Assembly: GCA_945910005.1 (NCBI GenBank)
Contig: OX246741.1
Location: 10,278,669 to 10,342,668, forward strand
Direction: 5' to 3'
From: Isoperla grammatica
Taxonomy: Eukaryota > Arthropoda > Insecta > Plecoptera > Perlodidae
DNA: 64,000 nt
Shown: positions 47,423 to 57,600 of the stretch, in pieces
How positions within the stretch are numbered: position 1 is the first letter of the stretch
Layout: each line of letters starts with the position of its first letter
The notes under the pieces: generated by a model
Told to the model about the DNA's origin: nothing
Database searches by the model: none
What the model saw: the letters and a program-made list of their open reading frames with translations, nothing else
Translations under genes and position numbers: made by a program

Positions 47423-49938
47423 GTTACCATTACATGAAATTTGGGTACGAATGTTCGAATGGCACAGAAATTAGTAACACATATTACATATTATGGATTG
47501 GACAGAGGGCGGAGGCGGGGGGTGTGGGGGGGGGGGGGTGTACAGATCGAAGAGGCTTTTAGCCACCACAACCAATCAGTCCGTGCATGCTCTGGATTCC
47601 GATATAATGAGATGAGAGTGTAGACATAATACGGCTAGAGTAATTTAGTAGGTCACAAGCGCAACATATTAGGATACAATATGAATATGACGACCAATTG
47701 AATATAAGTATATAACCATGTCGTTCATGTAGATATCTTGAGAACGGGCTAAACTTTATATAAATCATGTAACAAATAAGTACTCATGCACCAGCGATAA
47801 AAGCAAACTTCACGCCTACACCTTCGCAAATGTGTTATTTACAGCGAGAGAGGCGAACCCGTCTGACCCCCACCCTCCCCCCACCGCCCCGCCGCACGAA
47901 GGGAGGGTCATGTGCCCGACACAGTCATCACCGCCTCGCGCCTAGGGGGTGTAACGGCAACTACAACTGCAAGTGCTGACGTATCCATGCAGCCAGATGA
48001 ACGAACGTTCAATGCAAGTGCTGACTTGAGCCTCCACACTTGTTCAGTAATTATGTAACAACAAGCTAGGCCTACACCCACCAGACACGGTAGCAAGCAC
48101 ACGAGGTCACACATGTTACGTGCAGGTGACATTTTCACCACTCATGAACCTGACGCACGTTTTCGCCTAACCACCAAAATACGAGGAACCATAACTAAAT
48201 AGAATATCGAATACTATTGCAAAAGGTGATTGCCCCATGTCAAAATCAACGACACTAGAGCCTCTAGGCCAGACAAACTGCATGTGTTGTAAAATATATT
48301 ATTGATAAAAAATCAATGTGTACTTCCGTATCGTACTTGTTGAAGCGATGTGGTACTATAATGACATGTAGATATATGCAGGTACTTACCTCCACTTAGA
48401 CTACGTTCCTATCTTGATTATAAATCGCGTAACAACTTCACACTCCCGCACAATGCGTAAATATTTCTCACTAGAGGAATTTTCCCAACCATTTTCGCCT
48501 GCTGCACCGACTGACTCAGGCTACGATACGTCACGATAGTGAGGTCACGTTGCGCATGTCTGTGATGCGCAGTGAACAACTGGTCGTTACCGGAAGAAGA
48601 AGGCAACGTCGCTACAGGTGGCGCGCTCTCTGAGCGTTGCACTTAACGAAACTGAGGTCGATAAGAGAAACTGCAAGCGATATCGACCATTGTTTTTTCG
48701 CACCTAAAAAATTAAAAACGACAACAAGGTCCGTTAGTTGAACTCTTACCAAATCTTGAACAAGTAGTAGCAGAGGGTGTTTGGGGGACGGGATTGACTG
48801 TACATTAAAGTTATACTATTATCTCTTACTGTAGAAACAGAATACAAAAGTGAAGTTATCTTTTGTCAATAATCCACAACTTGTCATATTTCAATTCATT
48901 GTTTGTTCGTTCGTAAATCATTGTATTCATATAAGAATAATTACTCTGCGAGATTAATAGCTATAATTCAATTGTTTTTATTAAGATATGAACATACTAT
49001 CTATATTATAATCAGTCACTGGTTCAAAAAAACTATAATACATTCTATGTGCATTTCACAACATAACGTACAGTAATCAAATGCATTTTCATGTTCGTAT
49101 CAGCTCGAACATTTCTGTGGGTTGCGGAATAGAAATGCCATGAGTCTCTTTGATGGGGGCAATCTGGTGTAAACCTCACAAACAAAACGATGAAGAATGA
49201 GAGTTGTAATTAGTTCATGTGAGCGACCTTGAAGGCTCACTGTCACTTAGCGACCTCGGAAGCGGCAAAACTCAAATAACTCCGCCAAGATATAGCGTGG
49301 ACTTGTGTTTTTATAATATTAATATTTATGATGCAAAACTACCACGATTTTTATAAATTATTATTAAACGTTACACCTCTTGCTTCCGGTTTCTTCTAGG
49401 AAGCCTACTTCGCTCTTTAACTTAATACCCTCCCCCCCCCCCTTCGGCAACTAGTTTGAATAGTTCAATCCTGGACCCAATTTAACAGGAGTAATCATAG
49501 TCGTTGTGTTCGGTAACAAGGGTGAGCGAGCAGGCTACTGATTGGATAATAAAGAGACCACGTGACTATGTAGAAAACATTTCGACGACGTAGGCCTATT
49601 GTTCAAGACTTTGGTCCAAACACAACTACGACTCTTGAACAGATGATGGAAATGTTGGATTGTTTCGTATTTCTTCTGCAACGCCAAATTGTGACGTAGA
49701 CGCACGTTGGGGATTTAAAAATGTTCTTTCAACTTCACAGCAGTACCAACTTCGAAACAACATTTTTATCAATATTATTATTATATTATTTACATACTTG
49801 CTAGTTTGTTAATGTCTTTGGGAAGGTGCGTAGCGAGCTCGCTTCACTAGTTCACAGTGGTTCTGTACGTAACGGAGGGCGTTGAGGCGAACAACGAAGC
49901 TAATCGAGACTACGACATTCGTCGGCTAATCAAAACTG
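47423..49938. other. intergenic, nothing firm
   Basis: No coding exon was recognised. A minus-strand GTAAGTACC donor-like site (about 48389-48381) after a moderately GC-rich stretch is a conceivable non-coding first exon but is unsupported otherwise. Confidence 0.35.
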
Positions 49939-50800
49939 CGCGCCCTGGTGTAGTTCCGCTCTCGGCCGTCGGCAGCACAACGCGGCACGCCTGCAATAGA
50001 GCGCTCAGGCCACCCGCCGTACAGGGTTTAATACACTCACCCCGTCCTTGGTGTTCCTCTTAGAATAACCTGGACTGCCGAGCAGTTGCGAGAAAATTAA
50101 ATCCAACACTGCAAGTAGCATTGCTGGAGTACAGTATATGCAGAGGCTGCTGGTCGCTTCGTTTCCGAGAAGTATGCTTATATTACTTATTTATTGATCA
50201 ATTAGTGTATATATTGAAATATATTCAATATTTCGCGCCCTGGTGTAGTTCCGCTCTCTGCCGTCGGCAGCACAACGCAGTACGCCTGCAATCGAGCGCT
50301 CAGGCGGGGCCTTCGGCTCAGGCCACCCGCCGTGCAGGGTTTATACATTTATACACTAACCCCGTCTTGGTATTCCTCTTATAATAACCTGGACTGCCGA
50401 GCAGTTGCGAGAAAATTAAATCGAACACTGCAAGTAGCATTGCTGGAGTACAGTATATGCAGAGGCTGCTGGTCGCTTCGTTTCCGAGAAGTATGCTTAT
50501 ATTACTTATTTATTGAAATATATTCAATATTTCGCGCCCCAGTGTAGTTCCGCTCTCTGCCGTCGGCAGCACAACGCGGTACGCCTGCAATAGAGCGCTC
50601 AGGCCACCCGCCGTACAGGGTTTATACACTCCTCACCCCGTATTGGTGTTCCTCTTATAATAACCTGGACTGCCGAGCAGATGACGAGAAAACTAAATCC
50701 ACCACTGCAAGTAGCACGGCTGGAGTATATGGCATGCAGAGGCTGCTGGTAGCTTCGTTTCCGAGAAGTATGCTTATATATTACCTTATCTGTGCCACAG
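49939..50800. repeat. three-copy tandem repeat, unit about 297 bp, upstream of the TRPA gene
   Basis: Copies start at 49939, 50235 and 50534 with GCGCCCTGGTGTAGTTCCGC. Each continues through GCCGTCGGCAGCACAACGCG, AACCTGGACTGCCGAGCAG and CTGCTGGTCGCTTCGTTTCC. Copy 2 has an extra GGGGCCTTCGGCT and copy 3 is more diverged. It lies 0.7-1.5 kb before the TRPA start codon, so it could influence its promoter. No evidence shows that it does. Confidence 0.9.
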
Positions 50801-51493
50801 ACAACTTATCTGTGATATTACTTATTTATTGAAATATATTATTATGTATTTAATTCGATCGGAAAAATTTCCTTCCGATCGCCGCGGTTCGTGACGGATA
50901 AGTGTGCGCAGACTTTTAGGTGGTTGTACTTGTAAAGCTGTGGCCCCTATTCCGTAACCCGGGTGCAAGTTGCAACCGGTTGCTTCTTGTATACCTACTG
51001 GAAGGGGCATGGATTCTCCCTCGACAGGTTTCCTACAAAAAGTATTATTTTGATATTAAGCCAATGTGACGGTGTCTGGTAATCGTGCTATTACTGTCAC
51101 CTGTATAGACACCCATGGGTAAAGCCAAATCAATCACAACCATGAGTGGCTTTGACCGATACCCGTCTCAATTAATACGAGATTGTGCTATCGGCACCGA
51201 TACGCACAAACAAACACCTGAACCACTCGTGTTGACATTGATAATGATAAGCCATGATAATCGCCGTCCGATTCCCTAGCGGGATGAAGTCCACTTCCTT
51301 ATCAATAGGTTTAATAACATTACGATCAGTTTCTCCAATTAGAGAGTATTCCGATATCGCGTCTGTGCAATGTATAACAGGATTAATACATTTGAAATAA
51401 GCATAAATTAGTGCATAGCGATTAGCCGAGAGGTCGACAGGTAGAGAAGTGGGCGAGGGTGGAGTTGTGAGGGCTGCGACGTTGTCGGGCGCA
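50801..51493 (+). promoter_or_regulatory. 5' flank of the TRPA gene
   Basis: No TATA box or defined start site is apparent to me. The stretch from about 51430 to the ATG is GC-richer and probably includes 5' untranslated sequence; an in-frame TAG at about 51440 closes the frame upstream. Confidence 0.35.
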
Positions 51494-51621
51494 ATGGAGG
51501 AGGTGGACACCCCTGACCACGGAGAGGTCAGCAATAGAAGGCGAAGTAACCTCAGATTGCAGCGCCTCAACTCGGAGTTGTTGGACGCTGTTGCATTGGG
51601 TGACGTGCAAGAGGTGCTCAG
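51494..51621 (+). CDS. TRPA exon 1 (residues 1-43)
   Basis: Begins MEEVDTPDH and ends in a helix, ELLDAVALGDVQEVLR, resembling the first helix of an ankyrin repeat. The donor is CAG/GTACGT, phase 2, so the split arginine codon is completed by the first G of exon 2. Its 3' half is the source of the tandem array that follows. Confidence 0.88.
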
Positions 51622-54600
51622 GTACGTTGGGTGTCAGTCTACACAATAGGACTCAGACTACAGCGCCTCAACTCGGAGTTGTTGGACGCTGTTGCATTGG
51701 GTGACGTGCAAGAGGTGCTCAGGTACGTTGGGTGTCAGTCTACACAATAGGACTCAGACTACAGCGCCTCAACTCGGAGTTGTTGGACGCTGTTGCATTG
51801 GGTGACGTGCAAGAGGTGCTCAGGTACGTTGGGTGTCAGTCTACACAATAGGACTCAGACTACAGCGCCTCAACTCGGAGTTGTTGGACGCTGTTGCATT
51901 GGGTGACGTGCAAGAGGTGCTCAGGTACGTTGGGTGTCAGTCTACACAATAGGACTCAGACTACAGCGCCTCAACTCGGAGTTGTTGGACGCTGTTGCAT
52001 TGGGTGACGTGCAAGAAGTGCTCAGGTACGTTGGGTGTCAGTCTGGACACAATAGGACTCAGACTACAGCGCCTCAACTCGGAGTTGTTGGACGCTGTTG
52101 CATTGGGTGACGTGCAAGAGGTGCTCAGGTACGTTGGGTGTCAGTCTGGACACAATAGGACTCAGACTACAGCGCCTCAACTCGGAGTTGTTGGACGCTG
52201 TTGCATTGGGTGACGTGCAAGAGGTGCTCAGGTACGTTGGGTGTCAGTCTGGACACAATAGGACTCAGACTACAGCGCCTCAACTCGGAGTTGTTGGACG
52301 CTGTTGCATTGGGTGACGTGCAAGAAGTGCTCAGGTATGTTACGACCTTCGGGTATCTGTCTGGCTGGTCTGCCCTACAAACAATGTTTGAAGCTGTCAA
52401 ATAAACCTATGGCTGGATTGGCTGATGCATATAGTTAGGTAAATGTTCAAAAATGTCTATGAGGTGAACGTTCATTGGCCACGTTAAAACCAAGGGGGGG
52501 GGGGGAGGGGGGAAGATGACATTGTACACCAGCTTTAGTGCATAATTTCTGTTGAGACAGTATCGAAAGAAAGTCCGAGAGCCACCTAATAGATAGAACT
52601 CACCCCCAGCATTCGCTTTATATACGACTCAATAAAACCTCTGAAAACCCTTTATCATGGATTAATCATAGATATAAATTTTATCTATGGATTAATAGTG
52701 GCCGGTTTCGAACAGGCGACCTCACGAGTTACACGTATTACCGGTTACCGCTAACCACCTCTATCGGTAACTCTTCTATTAGGACAATGGTGACGATCAA
52801 AAATCTGTTAGTATGCACACATGCATATGTACTGTTACAATAAATCAGTCAATGACATCCATTCACAATAATGTCATGATTCGAACCCGAAAAGCTGCAG
52901 TAGCCGTGATTGTAAAGGGCAATTACAACCAGTAAAGATCCGCTAGTAGTGCTTACGCTTCGAGTCTCCTCCGCTAGGGGACAGTCAACATACCGTCTCT
53001 CTCTGCGCAGGTTGTTGGCGCACGGAGCCAGCGTAGACGCCACCTGCGCACCGACCCACTGCGCAACAATCCACGTGGCAGCTCTATTCGGCCACCTGGC
53101 TGTGCTACGCGTCTTGGTAGAGAGAGGCGCCACCGTCAACTGCTCGGTTAGTCTCGCCCAACTAATCTCCTCTACAAAACCTTCAAAGTGTGAAACTGGG
53201 GTTGAAACACTAGCGATTACGTCATTAGCAGAAACTCCAATAGAAACCAGTTCCGCGCAGTGGCGTCAGATTCAAAATTGAGAACATTTTTTTTTTTAAT
53301 TGATTAAAAAATTGATTGAGATTTGTTCTCCAGCTACCACACGTTTCAAATCAAATCAAATCAAATCAAATCAAATCAAATCAAATCAAATCAAATCAAA
53401 TCAAATCAAATCAAATCAAATCAAATCAAATCAAATCAAATCAAATCAAATGTGATGCAGTTTTTCAAACGTTAAGGCTAAAGCGAAATCAGCGGACAGT
53501 CCTTGACAGGCATAGAGTGTTGTATCACACAAGTGAAGTCAGCTGATGCATCCTCTTCTTTTCTTCCAGGATTCCTGTGACCGATCGCCTCTACACCTGG
53601 CAGCCTGGGCAGGAAGCCGGGAGTGTCTAGTCTTCCTGTTGGAGAGATGTCCGCAGTTGGTGGGGGCCAGAGTGGGCGTGGTGAAGAACGCGTGCGAGGT
53701 GATAGACAGACAGAAACAGGACGCGAGTAGTAGCCACGACCACCAAGCACTGCACGGCAAGGTAGGTCTCTGTACGAGTGTCTTTTCTTCTCTGTTCTGT
53801 TCTCTTAGAGATCTGTGGGGTCCACGGAGTTACAGAGGTGTCAACAACACCTCAAAGAAACTGTTCGGGTAGTTCCGACTTGTCATCGTTTTGGGACCCA
53901 TCGTCAGAACAAACAAAAGAGTAATATGACTGACGTTCTGACGAGGGGACCCAGAGCAGTCCTGAAACGCGTTAATTGGCTTTGGTGTGACACGACTGAA
54001 CATTGAACAACCCGAAAGGGTTTAGATCAGACTAAATAACATTTTTGGGATAACAGCGTCGAGGTGATGAAAAAGCATTGGAGCACGTCAACGATTCCGT
54101 CTAATTTTCGTAATACACTTTCAAGGCGACTGTGAGCCACGAAAGTTGAAGTCACAGTGGTGCGTGCTCCGACTTCCGTCCTTTATATATCCTGGAGTGG
54201 ACGGTGCGGGATGGCGAGGTCATATTTAAAAAGTTAGGCCTATGTAAAGCAAGTCCAGTGGTCCCATATTTACAATTCTCTCTGGATATATCCTGGAGTG
54301 GACAGTGCGGGATGGCGAGGTCATATTTAAAAAGCTAGGCCTATATAAAGCAAGTCCCACATTTACAATTCTCTCTGGATGGAAATGTTTAATAACAACC
54401 GCCGGAGTGTAAGGTGCTCTTTATTGTGACGTAGCTACCGGTGCTGGAGCCTGGCAGCACAGCTCTACACGTGGCAAGCCAGCTGGCCCACGTGGAATGC
54501 GTCAAGTGTCTACTAGAAGCCGGCGCCGATCACACGACCACGGACGAGGGGGGGATGACCTCCCTGGACGTCGTCGGGGAGAGGCTGGCGCCCACGCAGA

Positions 54601-57600
54601 CCGCGGAGGGAGGGGGGGACGGCGATGACGCTGTCTCACACAAGAGGTACAGTTGGTCTTAGCGTTCACAATACTATTGTTGCTTCGAGTAACACGTCGA
54701 GCTATACTAGTTCAAAATGAAACATAACTAACTATTAACACGGTCTGCGAGACTTGGGGCCGGTATTTCAATGTCCAGTTAAAGTGCCAAGTAAATTTAA
54801 CTGTCAGGTAAGCCAAGTTTGGTGCATTTTTATTGGCCGTTGTCATGGTGAAAACAATTTAACTGAAAAGTAAATTTTAACTGGACATTGAAATACCGGC
54901 CCTAATGCCCCTAACTTCAATGTCCAGTTAAAGTATTAAGTAAGTTTAACTGTCAGGTAACCAAGTTTGGTGTATTTCTATTGGCCGTTGTCATGGTGAA
55001 AACAATTTAACTGAAAAGTAGATTTTAACTGGACATTGAACTCTAATGGTTGCAGCATTCAAAATTTCAACAATCACTCGAAGAAGTAGTCACAGCCATT
55101 CCAATATCAACGACTCATCATTTTCCAGTGGATGTGATTTCTTTGTGGTGACATTTGTAATTTGTAATCTTTGATGTGATAACAGGTTCCCGCGCACCAT
55201 CCAAATACTGATCAGCGCCGGCGCAAAGATCAGAAGAAGCTCTTTCAAGCGCAACTCGCGCAGAACTCTGATTCGGACCGCGGTAGAACTGAGGTCTTTG
55301 GATGCCATCCGCCTTCTGGTGGCCGCTTTCGGAACTCTCTTCTGGGACAAGGCGGGAGATACGCCCCTCCACGTGGCGGTAGCCAGACGCCTGAGTCAAC
55401 CCCTCAAGGTAGGACACTGATATCGCACAGGGGCAGAGGACTGTCTTTGTTGCATGACGACATAATATCTCCATAGATAGGTGCATGCTCTCGCTTACAC
55501 GGACCGATTCTAGTCTTCGTTTGCTTCATTGTTATAATGAATGTTATATATTCCTTTATCTACTGTCACAAGTATATTCTGCTTCTTCTATTTTGTGTCC
55601 CTCCCCTTTTATTAACTCTCCATCTTCTCCTTAGTCTTTCGGCTTCCAAGATGTATAACCTTCATTCTCAAACCAGTCTTCTCCTTCATTCACCTCTTCA
55701 TGCCGGTAGTGTGAGTTATAGCAAAGACTGTACTGTCGCCATGGTACAGTATTTGGTTATACTCTCCGCAATGCATTTATATCTCAATTTTCCCTCATCG
55801 AGAGTTTTGTCGTTATCTTCCACGGCATACTCTTGTGAAAACCCTCTTCTGCAGGTGATACTGGAGGCTTGTCGCACCGCCGACCAAACCGTGGTCGACG
55901 AGTGCAACGCTGAGGGACTCACCGCCCTCCATGCAGCAGTGACAGACCAGTGGGGGACCGGGGTCAACATCCTGCTGGAGGCGGGCGCTAGCCTCCTCGT
56001 CAAGACACCCACCAACGCCACTGTCCTTCACCTTGCGGCCGCCACGGGGAACTCGGAGATACTTGCAGAGCTGCTCAATATACTCGAAGCAGAGGGGAAG
56101 GGGGTAAGCCTAAGTATTGTAAAGTTAAGGTACATCCCAGGCTCTCACTTATGTGTTTCTTATCTTCTTCGTACATCTGTTCCTGGTACTTCTGCACTTC
56201 GAGCTTGACTATCCTTTCATATCCCAACTTGATCTGCTGATCGTTTCCATATGTTCATTATTACTTCTTAGTCTACTCTCCTAGTCCTCCCACTTTCGTC
56301 TCCCTATGCTCTTCTTTTCCTAACCACTTCTTCTCTGCCTCCTTCTTCTCCTGGACAACTTTTCCCGTCTTACCCTTCACACTCTTTTCGCATTCTTTTC
56401 CATCCTTCTTATCCGACTTTTCCACAACCCATCCAACCTCACATACCCGCTAAATTACGATTGAGAGAGATGAGTACGATTCTCCTCTTGCCTTTCCGCT
56501 AAACATGTTCTCATGTCCGCATATAAATACATGACATAAGCATTATGAGCTACAGGTCTTCAACTTCTCCGCACAAAGTAATAGCTTTGTATTACGCAAT
56601 GGGAAGCGGCCACGCACTGAAACACCCCGTGGCTTATATATTTGCTGCTGCTTCCAGGCTCAGATCCTGGACACGACCAACAACGCCGGCGAGACGGCTC
56701 TGTACTGCGCGGTGGGCGGCGGCAGCATCGAGTGCGTCTCACTCCTCGTCAGCGCCAACGCGGACATCTCGACAACTACTGTCGACGAGCTGAATGTCCT
56801 CCACCGGGCGGCAGAGCTCAACCACCCCGAGATCCTGGACCTCCTGCTGAGGCAAGGCAAGGGGAGCCTGAAGGACACTGACGCGATCCTGGTGGCGGCG
56901 AGTAGAGGCTTCACGGGGTGCGTGGAGGTGCTGGTGCGTCACGGCTGTATGGCGTTGGAGGCGGAGCCTAGCGAAGACCACTCCTCTCTGCGGAGCGTCA
57001 GTATCCCGCGGGGGTCGAGGCCACGGAGACCTAGCCCGAAAGAGGAGGAGCCAAAGGCCCGTGTGCGGGGGGAGGAGTCAGCGCTGCACCTCGCCGCGGC
57101 GGGAGGCCACGCCTCCGTGGTGGAGGTGTTGCTACGCCAGAACGCCGCCCTAGTCCGGAAGAAGGACGCGCAAGGCAGGACGCCGATACACAACGCCTGT
57201 CGTCACGGACACCGGGAGTGCGTCTCTCTGTTGCTGGCGTCGCGCGCCGACCTATCGGTACGGTGCAAGGATGGAGACGATGACGTCACGGCAATGGAGT
57301 TGCTGATGCGCAATATAGCGCGACCCGTGACTTTCTTGGAGAAGTCGTTCGACGCGGCCATCACCGTCAATGACAGGTCGCTCAACGACAGCGAGGTGGT
57401 CGTCACCGTGGACTACGGTATCCTCGACACGGGGGGTAAAGACCGGGACCAGCTGAGGGTGGTCGACGCTCTCACCAAGACGGGCAACCGTTTTGGGCAG
57501 CAGACTCTGCTCCTTCATCCGTTGATCGAGAGTTTTCTCTACCTCAAGTGGCGCAAGATGAGTCCCTACTTCTACGCCCTGATCGCTTTCTACACCGTCT

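Noticed and set aside
53261..53280. CAGTGGCGTCAGATTC as a possible hAT terminus
   Set aside because: It resembles the ends of the element at 46979 but no matching second end or duplication was found nearby; probably chance or a remnant.
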